A DNA stretch of 64,000 nt from JAPOXK01 sp965220315 (GTDB lineage Bacteria > Chloroflexota > Dehalococcoidia > Bin125): contig CBDCPP010000002.1 in assembly GCA_965220315.1 (NCBI GenBank), forward strand, positions 372,001-436,000, written 5' to 3'. Positions 42,395 to 51,288 of the stretch are shown piece by piece. Numbering within the stretch: the stretch's first letter is position 1; each line of letters starts with the position of its first letter. Below the pieces are notes generated by a model. The model did no database searches, had not been told where the DNA came from, and worked only from the letters and a program-made list of their open reading frames with translations. The position numbers and the translations under genes were made by a program.

Positions 42395-43366
42395 ATGCCG
42401 CCGCGCCGTGCCGTCTTCATTCTCAACCCCGCCGCCCGCGGCGCCCCCTCGCCCGAGCGCTTGGGCGCGGCGATCGAGCGCTCGGGCGGAGCGCGGCTCG
42501 AGGCGACGATCTGGACGACGGAGCAACCCGCTCACGCCACCGCGCTCGCTCGCGAAGCCGAGGCGGCAGGCGCGGACATCATCTTCGCCTGCGGCGGCGA
42601 CGGCACGATCAACGAGGTCCTCAACGGCCTCAGTGATCCCCGTACACAGGTCGGCCTCGTCCCCGCCGGCACCGCCAACGTCTGGGCCAAGGAAGCGGGG
42701 GTCCCGCGCGACCCGGTCGGCGCCATTGCTGTCCAGCTCAATGCCCGTCCCGTCCCCATCGATCTGGGCCGCGCCGGGGAGCGCCGCTTTCTGCTCATGG
42801 CCAGCCTCGGTCTTGATGCCGCCACGGCGGCGTCCGTCTCGCCTCGTCTCAAGCGCCTCACCGGCGGCCTGGCTTACGTTGTGGCCGGTGCCCGAACCGG
42901 CGCGCTCTACCGCGGCCACCGCCTCGCGGTTGGCTTCGATGACGGACCATCGTGTGAGCTGGCCGCCAACATGATCGTGATCGGCAACACGCGCCTCTAC
43001 GGCGGCGTCGTCGAGATTGCCGCCCAAGCCTCCGCGGTCGACGGCCAGCTCGATTGCATCGTCTTTCGCGGCGCCGGGCCGCTGCCTGCCTTGCGCAGCC
43101 TCTCCTTGACTCTGCTGCGCCGACATCTGTGCTCCGGCGCCGTACTCTTCCGGCGCGCGCGGGAGATCCGCGTCCAGCCGCTCGACGCCCGCCATCCCTT
43201 GCTCCAGGTCGACGGCGATGTCGCCCGCCCTTCCGGCGCTCTCCGGGAAGATCTCCCGGCCCGCTTCACCGTAGAGCCGCGCGCGGTGACGATGCTCGTT
43301 CCGAAGGCGGACCGTCCCGTGTTCCAGCCCCCACGCCTCAGATGGGGCGGAGCTGCCCTTCCGTAA
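42395..43366 (+). CDS. diacylglycerol kinase-family lipid kinase
   Basis: ATG at 42395 is preceded by GAGGAG; a GTG at 42389 is too close to it. The 323-aa protein has the DAGK catalytic core: NPAARG start, CGGDGTINEVLNGL (glycine-rich nucleotide loop), and LVPAGTANVWA. The C-terminal beta domain ends with VDGDVARP. It transfers phosphate from ATP to a lipid such as diacylglycerol or a sphingoid-type substrate. Its 3' end overlaps that of recF tail-to-tail by 29 bases. Confidence 0.88.
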   Translation: MPPRRAVFILNPAARGAPSPERLGAAIERSGGARLEATIWTTEQPAHATALAREAEAAGADIIFACGGDGTINEVLNGLSDPRTQVGLVPAGTANVWAKEAGVPRDPVGAIAVQLNARPVPIDLGRAGERRFLLMASLGLDAATAASVSPRLKRLTGGLAYVVAGARTGALYRGHRLAVGFDDGPSCELAANMIVIGNTRLYGGVVEIAAQASAVDGQLDCIVFRGAGPLPALRSLSLTLLRRHLCSGAVLFRRAREIRVQPLDARHPLLQVDGDVARPSGALREDLPARFTVEPRAVTMLVPKADRPVFQPPRLRWGGAALP

Positions 43367-44519
43367 CCCGCCAGCGCGCCGCCGCCGATATCCCGGCGGG
43401 GATGTGCGTGGGATCCGTGCCGGTCAGTATCAGCTGCTCCGCATCTTCCGTGGCCTCAATTACCGCCTCCCGCCGCCGGCCGTCCAGTTCGGAGAAGACA
43501 TCGTCCAGCAGCAAGATCGGCTCCTCCCCGCGGCGTTGTCGCAGCACCTCCGCCTCCGCCAGCCGCAGGGAGAGCGCCAGGCTGCGCTGCTGCGCGCGCG
43601 AGGCGTATGACCCGGCCGCGTGGCCGTCGATCGTGAAGAGGACGTCGTCGCGGTGGGGCCCGGCCAGCGTCGTTCCCGCCCCACTCTCACGCGGGCGCAG
43701 CCGTCGCAACGCTGCCCGCAGCGCCGCCCGTGCCGTCTCCGTCTCCACGCCTTCTTCCTCGATCGCCGCCTGTGCCAGCGCCGGCGCGTAGGCGATCTCC
43801 AGCTTCTCGCCCCGTCCGGCCGCCAGCCACGTTTGATACCGGGGCGCGATCACAGCCAGCTCGGCGACGACGCGCGCCCGTCCGGCGATGATCGTCCCTC
43901 CTTCCTCTACCACCGCATCGTCCCACGGCCCGAGCTCTTTCGTGGACGCCTGCCCTTTCACGATCCGCTTGAGGAGCGCGTTGCGCTGAGCGACCGCCTT
44001 GTCGTAGCGGCTGAGCGCTCGCGCGTAGGCTCGGTCGCTCTGCGCCACCGTGAAGTCCAGGTAGCGCCGGCGCGTTCCGGGCGATCCCGTGATGATCGCG
44101 ATGTCGAGCGTGGTGAACAGCACGGCCGGGATCGCTCCCACCACGTCTCCCGCGAGCCGTGCGATCCCGTTGCGGCGTACGCGCTTGCCGACGAGCGGCG
44201 CCCCGGCTTTCGTGCGCAGCACGCTGCCGTTGCTTTCGAGGCGGGCGGCGATCGCGATCTCGACTTCCACGTCCCCCTCGCGCCCTACTCCCACCCCCGC
44301 CACTCGCGCGACGGGCGCCGCCGGCGCCGACCAGGTGATCAGCTCGCCGTCGCTGACGGCCCGAGGTGAGCGCATTACCGCCAGCAGGTAGATCGCCTCC
44401 AACAGGTTGGTCTTCCCCTGAGCGTTATCGCCTAGCACGAGGGTTAGTCCCGGCTCGAATGTCAGTGCACAGTGCGCGTACGACCGGAACTGATCCAACG
44501 TCAGCGAGCGCAGCCGCAT
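43338..44519 (-). CDS. recF: DNA replication/repair protein RecF
   Basis: 393 aa, close to the usual length. It starts MRLRSLTLDQFRSYAHCALT, with Walker A GDNAQGKTNLLEAIY (~32), signature region SYASRAQQRSLALSLRLAEA and Walker B ILLLDDVFSELD near the C-terminus. RecF loads RecA at single-strand gaps. It is the last gene of the minus-strand cluster (15 bases after lhgO) rather than next to dnaA-dnaN-gyrB. Confidence 0.95.
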   Translation of the reverse strand: MRLRSLTLDQFRSYAHCALTFEPGLTLVLGDNAQGKTNLLEAIYLLAVMRSPRAVSDGELITWSAPAAPVARVAGVGVGREGDVEVEIAIAARLESNGSVLRTKAGAPLVGKRVRRNGIARLAGDVVGAIPAVLFTTLDIAIITGSPGTRRRYLDFTVAQSDRAYARALSRYDKAVAQRNALLKRIVKGQASTKELGPWDDAVVEEGGTIIAGRARVVAELAVIAPRYQTWLAAGRGEKLEIAYAPALAQAAIEEEGVETETARAALRAALRRLRPRESGAGTTLAGPHRDDVLFTIDGHAAGSYASRAQQRSLALSLRLAEAEVLRQRRGEEPILLLDDVFSELDGRRREAVIEATEDAEQLILTGTDPTHIPAGISAAARWRVTEGQLRPI

Positions 44520-44534
44520 CGCCCGGTCGTCCCG

Positions 44535-45767
44535 TCAGTCCGGCGGTGAGTCGCCGGGTGGCCCCAACCAGGCGGCGGCGCGGTCGGCGATCGCCGCGCC
44601 GATACAGAGAGAAGCCGTTGCGGCGGGTGAGGGCGCGTTGAGCACATGGACCATCCGCTCCGACTCCTCAATCCGGAAGTCGTCGACCAGCGAACCATCC
44701 GGGTCGAGTGCCTGTGCCCGCACTCCAGCCCCGGCTCGCACCAAGTCACTCGCCGCGACCGCCGGCAAGAGCCGCTGCAGCGCCCGCACGAAGGCCCGTC
44801 GTGACAGCGAACGCATCACCTCGCCTCCGCCCGTGCGCCAGTGGCGGCGTGCGAGCCGCCAGAACCCCCCGTAACTCAGCGTCTCCCACGTCTCACCCAG
44901 ATCAAGGTCGCGCCAGCGGTACCCCTCTCGCCTCAGCGCCAGCACGGCGTTGGGGCCGGCCTCCACACGGCCGTCGATCCGGCGCGTGAAGTGAACACCC
45001 AGAAAGGGGAAGCGCGGATCGGGCACCGGGTAGATCAGGTTCTGGACCAGCGTCCGGCGCTCCGGCCGCAGCACGTAGTACTCACCTCGGAAGGGAACAA
45101 TCCGCAGCGATGGCTTGCATCCGGCCAGCGCCGCGACGCGGTCGGCGTACAACCCCGCGCAGTTGATCCCATAGCGCGCCGCCACCATGCTCGCTTCCGT
45201 GTGGAATTCCAGGCCGTCCCGGCCGAGTCGGATCGAGCGCACAGGCGCACCCAGCCGCAGCTCGCCTCCACGGGCTTCGAATAGCCGTCGGTAGACCTCG
45301 ACCACCGCTCCGTAGTCGACGATGCCGGTGCTGCCTACGTGGAGCCCCCGCAGCCCGGCCGCATGTGGCTCCAGCTCCCGCAGCTCCTCGGCGCCGATCG
45401 CGCGCAATCCCTCCACTCCATTCGCTCGCCCGCGCTGCATCAGCTCCTCAAGCCGCGGCAATTCCGCTGGCGTCGTCGCCACGACGACCTTGCCGCAGAC
45501 ATCATGCGGGATATCGTGTGCCGCGCAGAAATTCACCATCAGCCGCGCTCCCTGCACCGCCAGCTCCGCCTTGGCCGATCCGGGCCGGTAGTACAGCCCC
45601 GAGTGGATCACGCCGCTGTTGTGCCCGCTCTGGTGCGCGCCGATGCGTGCTTCCTTCTCCAGCACCACCACGCCGAGCCCCGCGTAGCGCTTCGTCAGCT
45701 CCATCGCGGCCGCCAGCCCCAGGATCCCGCCTCCGATCACGGCGATGTCGTACGACGGCCGCGCCAC
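44535..45767 (-). CDS. lhgO: L-2-hydroxyglutarate oxidase-type FAD protein
   Basis: 410 aa DAO-family flavoprotein: FAD-binding IAVIGGGILGLAAAMELTKR, HQSGHNSGVIHSGLYYRPGS (signature of LhgO/L2HGDH), an FRGEYYVLRPE substrate-domain stretch and a C-terminal HVLNAPSPAATASLCIG. It oxidises L-2-hydroxyglutarate to 2-oxoglutarate, passing electrons to oxygen or quinone. It is 5 bases downstream of selD. Confidence 0.92.
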   Translation of the reverse strand: MARPSYDIAVIGGGILGLAAAMELTKRYAGLGVVVLEKEARIGAHQSGHNSGVIHSGLYYRPGSAKAELAVQGARLMVNFCAAHDIPHDVCGKVVVATTPAELPRLEELMQRGRANGVEGLRAIGAEELRELEPHAAGLRGLHVGSTGIVDYGAVVEVYRRLFEARGGELRLGAPVRSIRLGRDGLEFHTEASMVAARYGINCAGLYADRVAALAGCKPSLRIVPFRGEYYVLRPERRTLVQNLIYPVPDPRFPFLGVHFTRRIDGRVEAGPNAVLALRREGYRWRDLDLGETWETLSYGGFWRLARRHWRTGGGEVMRSLSRRAFVRALQRLLPAVAASDLVRAGAGVRAQALDPDGSLVDDFRIEESERMVHVLNAPSPAATASLCIGAAIADRAAAWLGPPGDSPPD

Positions 45768-45772
45768 GACTG

Positions 45773-46822
45773 CTACCGCACGACTGCGAGGCCGCTGCCA
45801 TCGGCCACCTCGCCAATCCGCCAGTTCGGCACGCCCGCTGCGTCCAGCCGCGACGCCAACACCGCCGCTGCTGCCTCTCCGAGCGAAACCACGAGGCCGC
45901 CGGCCGTCTGCGGGTCGAACAGGATCGCCGCCTCCTCGTCGCTCAGCGGCGGCTCAGCCGTCACTTCCGCTCCGAAGTGCACGCGATTGTCGCGTTGCCC
46001 CCGGGTTGTCAAACCACGGCGTACATACTCGCGGAAGCCGTCTATGAGCGGCGCATTTTCGATCCGCACCCGCACCTGCACCTTGCTTCCCCGCGCGATT
46101 TCGATCAGGTGCCCCCCCAAGCCGAAGCCGGTTACGTCCGTCATCGCGTGCACGTCGAGGTCGTGTGTCGCTCGCGCTGCCGCCGCATTGAGTTGCAGCA
46201 TCTGCGCGATCGCCGCTTCCGCGTGCGCAGGGCTCGCCACCTCTTGCTGGATCGCGTTGATCAAGACACCCGTCCCCAGCCGCTTGGTCAGGACCAGCGC
46301 GTCGCCCGTACGCGCTCCGGTGTTGGTCCGTACACGGTCCGGATGTACAAGCCCCGTGACGCACAGCCCGTACTTTGGCTCGTGGTCGATCACGGTGTGG
46401 CCGCCCGCCACAACCCCGCCCGCTTCGCGCACCTTGTCGGCGCCTCCTGCAAGAATCTGAGCGACCATCTCCGTGGGGAGGTCTTCTGGGAAGCCCGCCA
46501 CGTTGAGCGCGAATAGTACCTCGCCTCCCATGGCGTACACATCATTCATTGCATTCGCCGCCGCGATGCCTCCGTAGACGTAGGGGTCGTCGAGGAACGG
46601 CGCGAAGAAGTCCACCGTTTGGACGATCGCTTGCTCGTCGTTCAGCTTGTAGATCGCGGCGTCGTCCGGCGCGGCCAACCCCACCAGCAGATTGGGCGCT
46701 TCGGCCGCCGAGGCTGTCTCACGAAGATGGCGCAGCACGTGCGCCAGAGCATCTGCTCCGTACTTCGACGCTCAGCCGCCGCAGAGAGCGAGCTTGGAGA
46801 GCCGGATCTTCTCCGCGCTCAC
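45773..46822 (-). CDS. selD: selenide, water dikinase; itself a selenoprotein (UGA at codon 17)
   Basis: GTG at 46822 follows AAAGGAGGTGCC. The frame reads VSAEKIRLSKLALCGG, then TGA (46774-46772), then ASKYGADALAHVL..., continuing open to 45773 (349 codons). The TGA falls at residue 17, the catalytic Cys17 of E. coli SelD, and Lys20 follows as expected. Downstream are the usual SelD elements: DDAAIYKLND, VQTVDFFAPFLDDPYVYG, AANAMNDVYAMGG, GGHTVID, TDVTGFGLGGHL and DPQTAGGL. It makes selenophosphate from selenide and ATP for selenocysteine synthesis. The host must therefore have a Sec decoding system (selA, selB, selC elsewhere). A frame starting at 46738 would lose the active site and is wrong. 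Confidence 0.93.
46745..46760 (-). promoter_or_regulatory. candidate bacterial SECIS hairpin in selD
   Basis: Starting 11 bases after the TGA, the mRNA can pair CGGAGC with GCTCTG around the loop AGAT (one G-T pair). Position and a G in the apical loop fit bacterial SECIS elements. Confidence 0.55.
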
Positions 46823-46853
46823 GGCACCTCCTTTCCCATTCCGGAGTAGATGG

Positions 46854-47843
46854 CTAGCCACCTCGCACCGCCCGCGCGACCGCCGCCGCCGTCGCTACCG
46901 GTGTCCCGGGCGGGATGGAACAGCCTGGCCCCACCATCACCCGCGACGGCCCCACCGCTGCGGCCGCTCGCGCCTGCGCTGCTGCGACATCTGCGGAAAC
47001 TTCGTGCAGCCGTGTGTGCTCGACTCCGCCGATCACCGCCTTCTCGGTCTTCGCGAGCACCTCCGCGAGACTTGGGTTTCCTTGGCCCTGGTCCGCCCAG
47101 TTGAACGCCGCCACTGGGTAGTCGAGCAGCAGATCGATCATGTTGTGGTCGCGGCACACGTGCAGCACGTTGAAAGGCGCCGATCGCAGGGAATGCAGGA
47201 TCTGCAGGTCGTACGGACGACCGAACTCCCGGAAAAAATCCTCACGGCAATAGTCGTGGCTGGGCCAGCGCAACGGCGCGTAGAACAGGCCTGCCGCCCC
47301 GGTGTCTAGCGATGCATGTGCGTATTCGCCCAGCACGCCTGTGAGAACGGCCAGCGCGTGGTGCGTCGCGGCTGCATCCTCGGCGGCCAGTTCCAAGACT
47401 GGTTGCTCACCGCCCGCCAGCGTCGCCAGCACGCCCAAGGGCGAGAAGATCGTCTGCAGGATGTCGACCTCGTCCCCCACTTCCTCCACAAGGAGGCGCA
47501 GCGCGGTGAGATGCTCCGCGAACACGCCGTCTCCTGGATCGACCGGCTTGAGGGCGGCCAGATGCGCCGCGGAGGTTACCGCCGCCTGTTGGAGTCGCGG
47601 TTGCCGTTGTTCGTCCGGGCGGTCGTAGCGGTTGCCCCAAGCCTCCGCGAAGTAGGTCGAGCGGGGATTGAGCTTGATGAAATCCCAGTCATTCGCTCGG
47701 TACGACTCCAGCGTCGCCGCTACAAGCTCCCCTGGCTCCCACTCACGCAGAAAGTCGTGGCCCCAGAGTGACACCGGCACCCGATCAACAGGCTTGCCCT
47801 GCAGCGTCGCGCGCACGCGCTCTTTCTTCGATAACTCCGGCAT
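46854..47843 (-). CDS. uroporphyrinogen decarboxylase-family (methyltransferase-like) protein
   Basis: ATG at 47843 (MPELSKKERVRATLQGKPVD) follows GAGAGGAAGAGG. The 329-aa TIM-barrel protein has the family's RVPVSLWGHDFL start, DWDFIKLNPRSTYFAEAWG, VDILQTIFSPL and a C-terminal VMVGPGCSIPPGTP. In this family GPGC-type Cys ligands bind zinc in corrinoid methyltransferases, whereas true HemE has other residues. It is 31 bases upstream of selD in the same direction. It is probably a methyltransferase or decarboxylase rather than HemE. Confidence 0.78.
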   Translation of the reverse strand: MPELSKKERVRATLQGKPVDRVPVSLWGHDFLREWEPGELVAATLESYRANDWDFIKLNPRSTYFAEAWGNRYDRPDEQRQPRLQQAAVTSAAHLAALKPVDPGDGVFAEHLTALRLLVEEVGDEVDILQTIFSPLGVLATLAGGEQPVLELAAEDAAATHHALAVLTGVLGEYAHASLDTGAAGLFYAPLRWPSHDYCREDFFREFGRPYDLQILHSLRSAPFNVLHVCRDHNMIDLLLDYPVAAFNWADQGQGNPSLAEVLAKTEKAVIGGVEHTRLHEVSADVAAAQARAAAAVGPSRVMVGPGCSIPPGTPVATAAAVARAVRGG

Positions 47844-47988
47844 CGGCCTCTTCCTCTCCGTTCGTCGAGGACAGCCTACTCCAGTCGAATCGCGAAGCCT
47901 CACCGGCGAACGGTGAGGCTTGCTGCAATGTACCTGTCACGTGCGACGTACCGCCTCTAAGGCGGTGCGGCGCCGCAGACGAATGGGA

Positions 47989-48324
47989 CTACACCAAGTC
48001 CTTCAGGCCCTTGAGGGGTCGTATCTTGACCCCTTTGGAGGCCGGCTTGGCTTGGAACGTTGTCTCCTGGCCGGTGAATGGGTTGATCCCTCGACGAGCG
48101 GGCACGGCAGCCTTGTGCTGCACCGCGACCTTCATCAAGCCCGGCACGTTAAATACGCCGGGCCCGCTTTTGCCGAGGTCCTTCTGAATGATCGCACTGA
48201 GCGCGTCAAACACATCGGCGACCTGCCGCCGCGTTAGATCCGTGTTCGCTGCGATGATACGGAAGGTGTCGGATTTTGTCCGAGGCTTAATCGTCGCCTC
48301 GATCTGGTAGCGCTTCTCGGGCAT
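47989..48324 (-). CDS. HU/IHF-family DNA-binding protein (111 aa)
   Basis: The fold-defining sequence FRIIAANTDLTRRQVADVFD, GPGVFNVPGLMKVAVQHKAA and RRGINPFTGQETTFQAKPAS matches the histone-like HU family, including the RGINPFTG flank of the DNA-intercalating arm. It carries ~15 extra basic N-terminal residues. It bends and compacts DNA as a dimer. Confidence 0.88.
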   Translation of the reverse strand: MPEKRYQIEATIKPRTKSDTFRIIAANTDLTRRQVADVFDALSAIIQKDLGKSGPGVFNVPGLMKVAVQHKAAVPARRGINPFTGQETTFQAKPASKGVKIRPLKGLKDLV

Positions 48325-48409
48325 AGTTCGTGATCCTCAACTCTCCAGGGTCTGGTGTCTCACCCGTCCTCTAGACTTTTTTACGCTACGGCGCCCATCC
48401 AGCCAAGCA

Positions 48410-48595
48410 CTAAGGATCGCTTTTCCTGGTCTTGGTAGCGTTTTCTGACATGACTGCTACGTACGCGGTTCTGGGACGGAGCGACGGTCCTGGTGGCTGA
48501 AGGTGCGCGTCCTCGAACAGGACTTCGGTGCCTTCCGCCGTCGCCTTGGCCCTGCAGTGAGCGGTTCCCGTTTTGATTCGGGTGCCGATCAGCAC
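48410..48595 (-). CDS. hypothetical small protein (61 aa)
   Basis: GTG at 48595 is preceded by AGGAG (gcAGGAGtcggttcGTG). The product starts MLIGTRIKTGTAHCRAKATA and continues EGTEVLFEDAHLQ. No family is recognised; composition is plausible. It lies 21 bases downstream of the DUF3179 gene on the same strand and may be in its transcript. Confidence 0.35.
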   Translation of the reverse strand: MLIGTRIKTGTAHCRAKATAEGTEVLFEDAHLQPPGPSLRPRTAYVAVMSENATKTRKSDP

Positions 48596-48616
48596 GAACC
48601 GACTCCTGCAAGTCGC

Positions 48617-50002
48617 CTAATTTTCCCCGCTCGTGACTACCTCGGTTTGGGGCTGGAACGCCGCCCAGGCGAACCAAAAGTGATTGGCGTGCACCTTCGC
48701 CGTTAGTCGGGATCCTTCCATCGGGCCGCTGACCGCCTCGCCGAACACGTTCCACGCCGACTGCGTTGTCGTGTCTAGGAACGTCTGTTCATCGACGGGG
48801 TTCGATATGAACGACAACTCCTCGCCATCCACTTCCCGGTAGAAGACCCCCGTCGCTCCCACGGCTCGGCCTTGGTCGATCTCCAGCGAATCCAACGCCG
48901 ACGACGCGCCCGGCACCCAGAGCACCACCACGCCTTTCCGGTCCCGCTCTTCTTCCAGCACCCGCTCCTGCTCCAGCAAGGCGAACGGGTAGGCGACGAC
49001 CGCCTCCCCGAACTCGACCGTGACAACCCGCTCGAAGGGACTTAGCCGTTCGTCGATCACTCCGCGGAATAGGAACGGGGAATTGTTGATGTCGTCGTAG
49101 CCCACGTACGGGTTGCGACCGTAGTCCCGCTGGAAGCCCGTGTCTCGGGACAGCACGAGCCCTTCGGGGAAGTTTTCCCGGAACTGCGACCACGCGACGA
49201 TCGCGGCCGGCCGAGAAGTAAGCTCCGCCCCCACCATATCCCCGACCAATGCTTTGCCGCCGATCTGCTGCCACAGGCTCTCCGTCTGGCGATCCCACAT
49301 CACCAAGTCGCTGTTGCGCACCAAACCGGACGTGCCGAACGTCAGCACGGTCCCCGCCACCGTCCGTTCGAACGCGATCGCGGTGTTGCATAGCGGGCAA
49401 AACGTCACCGCAACCGGCATACCTCCTACCACGTCGTTCACGATCTCGTGCCAGGTCATGATCTCCAGCGGGTAGGCCCGCACGTCTTCGCGTACCTCGA
49501 ATTGGATCACGGGCGAGTTATCCCTGTAGATCGCATCGGCCTCTGCGGCGGAGATGAACGTCGGATCGTCCAAGGATGGGATCCCATCCCGCGGCGCGCC
49601 CTGAATCAGCTCGGCTGGGTCGATAATGCGGATGTTCCAGTTGGTTTTCCAAGGCAGGCTCGTGAGGAAGTGGTCACTGATTTCGCGGATGATTAGCTCG
49701 CCTGCCGGTGTTTCCGTTGCGTCGATTGAGAGAAAAGTGCCCTCGATCGCTGCCCGCGTTCCCACCGCACGATCCTGCGAATCGAGATCGATCCTCTCGA
49801 TCGGAAACTGCTCCACCCCCACTGTTTCATCCGTCGGCCTTATCGATTCCCTCGGCGACGGCCGGTCGCTCGCCACCCGAGTGGCTTTATCGCCATTGCC
49901 GTCGGACATCCCGGCACAGGCCGCCGCCAGCACCCACGCGCCCAACGCTCCGCTCAGCGCCAGTAGCTTCCACCTCCGCCCTCGTCCCACTCGCATTGGC
50001 AA
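48617..50002 (-). CDS. DUF3179-domain lipoprotein
   Basis: 461 aa. The N-terminus has Arg residues, a hydrophobic segment and a lipobox-like VLAAACAGM. The DUF3179 body has RAYPLEIMTWHEIVNDVVGG, TFCPLCNTAIAFER, the F-G-T-S-G-L block, W-x-x-x-x-G and a YPF...V-V-L motif near the C-terminus. The conserved CPLC pair suggests metal or redox chemistry, but the activity of this family is not established. A second member is at 57056. Confidence 0.87.
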   Translation of the reverse strand: MPMRVGRGRRWKLLALSGALGAWVLAAACAGMSDGNGDKATRVASDRPSPRESIRPTDETVGVEQFPIERIDLDSQDRAVGTRAAIEGTFLSIDATETPAGELIIREISDHFLTSLPWKTNWNIRIIDPAELIQGAPRDGIPSLDDPTFISAAEADAIYRDNSPVIQFEVREDVRAYPLEIMTWHEIVNDVVGGMPVAVTFCPLCNTAIAFERTVAGTVLTFGTSGLVRNSDLVMWDRQTESLWQQIGGKALVGDMVGAELTSRPAAIVAWSQFRENFPEGLVLSRDTGFQRDYGRNPYVGYDDINNSPFLFRGVIDERLSPFERVVTVEFGEAVVAYPFALLEQERVLEEERDRKGVVVLWVPGASSALDSLEIDQGRAVGATGVFYREVDGEELSFISNPVDEQTFLDTTTQSAWNVFGEAVSGPMEGSRLTAKVHANHFWFAWAAFQPQTEVVTSGEN

Positions 50003-50158
50003 TGCCCTCCGTTTGCGCGCCTGCGATCCGATCGCAGGCGCGTGGAGACTTCATCACGTCCCACCGTCATGCAGCAGTACGGCACCGCGCCCCGCACGGA
50101 CGTACGTCGGGTGGGTCCGTGATCGTTGTTAGCGTCTGCGCGCGCTCTGCCGGCGCAC

Positions 50159-51094
50159 TCACTCGAGTGAGTGCGCCTCGGGCGGCAGTGCCGCCGTCGA
50201 ATCCTCCAGGGGCATCGCTCCGAAACTCGTCACCCGCGCGACCCGATCACCGTTGATGGTGAAGGCGTTGCGTGAGAAGATCGTTATCACGTGGCCTTCG
50301 AAGTCTTCGGCCGGACTCAGCGCGTCCACTACTAAGGTGAACGGCGGCTCAGCCTCCCGCACTGCCGCGATCCGATACCACCACCGCCGGTAAACCTGCC
50401 GCAGGCGTGCACCCGCTCGGGCCATTGCCTCCACCCCTTCGAACGTCCCCGCCGCCGACCGCGGGCGCAGGATCTCCAGCACAACGTCCGGCTGGGACAC
50501 CAGCCGCAGCCGATCGAGATCGCCGCCCACGTAGGCGTAGGCCCATGCGGCAACGGTCTGCAAGTACCCCTCTAGGTGTGCGGGCACCTGCACCCCGGGG
50601 ACCATTCCGTACGCGGGTCTGTCCTGCTGCTCAGCGGGTGCCAGTACCGCTGCCCAACCGTCCGCGAGCCGTACGGTCTCCATGACGTGCTGCACCACGA
50701 CGCGTCGCACTCCGCTGGTGGTTTGCAGCTGTCGTAGGAGCCCTCCCACCTCGGCCTCTTCACGGAAGGCGGCGATGAAGTGGATGTTGAAACCGCCGGT
50801 GATATGGTCGAGCCGAAGCACGTTCGGCGAGGCGCGCAGCATCGCGGTCACGTCCGCGAGCGCCGCCGGGTTCACTTCTACTGCGGCCAGAATCTGGATC
50901 GTGAGGCCGAACGCCTCTAAGTCCGGCCGCACTTCGAACGACAGCAGCTCTTCCCGCCGCAACCGCTCGATTCGCGACGAGACCGTGGCGCCGGATACCC
51001 CCAACTGCTTGCCTATCTCCGCATACGCGCGCCGCGGGTCCGCCGTCAGTTCCGCAATGATTCGGCGATCTAGTTCGTCCGGTTCCGAGCTCAC
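50159..51094 (-). CDS. AsnC/Lrp-type regulator with a C-terminal SnoaL/NTF2-like domain
   Basis: GTG at 51094 follows GGGGAGGAA. The 311-aa protein has an Lrp-type helix-turn-helix (LDRRIIAELTADPRRAYAEI ... GVSGATVSSRIERL), then a ligand-sensing RAM-like domain (~60-150). An added ~130-residue domain follows (AWAYAYVGGDLDRLRLVSQP ... RRWWYRIAAVREAEPPFTLV) with the look of an NTF2/SnoaL small-molecule pocket. Typical Lrp proteins are ~150 aa, so this is a fusion. It diverges from the AcuI-type reductase gene and could regulate it. Confidence 0.82.
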   Translation of the reverse strand: MSSEPDELDRRIIAELTADPRRAYAEIGKQLGVSGATVSSRIERLRREELLSFEVRPDLEAFGLTIQILAAVEVNPAALADVTAMLRASPNVLRLDHITGGFNIHFIAAFREEAEVGGLLRQLQTTSGVRRVVVQHVMETVRLADGWAAVLAPAEQQDRPAYGMVPGVQVPAHLEGYLQTVAAWAYAYVGGDLDRLRLVSQPDVVLEILRPRSAAGTFEGVEAMARAGARLRQVYRRWWYRIAAVREAEPPFTLVVDALSPAEDFEGHVITIFSRNAFTINGDRVARVTSFGAMPLEDSTAALPPEAHSLE

Positions 51095-51134
51095 GGGCCA
51101 TTCCTCCCCTTCCGCTTGAGTATACGTACCGTAG

Positions 51135-51153
51135 CTGCTGGTTCGCGCAGCAG
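51135..51153. promoter_or_regulatory. inverted repeat in the regulator/reductase divergent promoter region
   Basis: CTGCTG and CAGCAG separated by 7 bases, 40 bases upstream of the AsnC-like gene in the 194-bp divergent region. It is a candidate operator or may form a hairpin; no experimental link. Confidence 0.3.
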
Positions 51154-51288
51154 GACGGTGCACGCACCAGACGGCTGGGGAGCGTGGAACTTAACCGCTC
51201 GTGACGATCCCCATTCCGTGCGGTAGAGTCGCAGGCGGCCTTGGGGCCGCTCATTCGTTTTGCGCACATCGTTCGAAAGGAGCGACGC

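Noticed and set aside
45773..46738. selD start at ATG 46738 (321 aa)
   Set aside because: This start lacks the catalytic residue and Lys20; the upstream GTG with AAAGGAGGTG and in-frame TGA gives the complete N-terminus.
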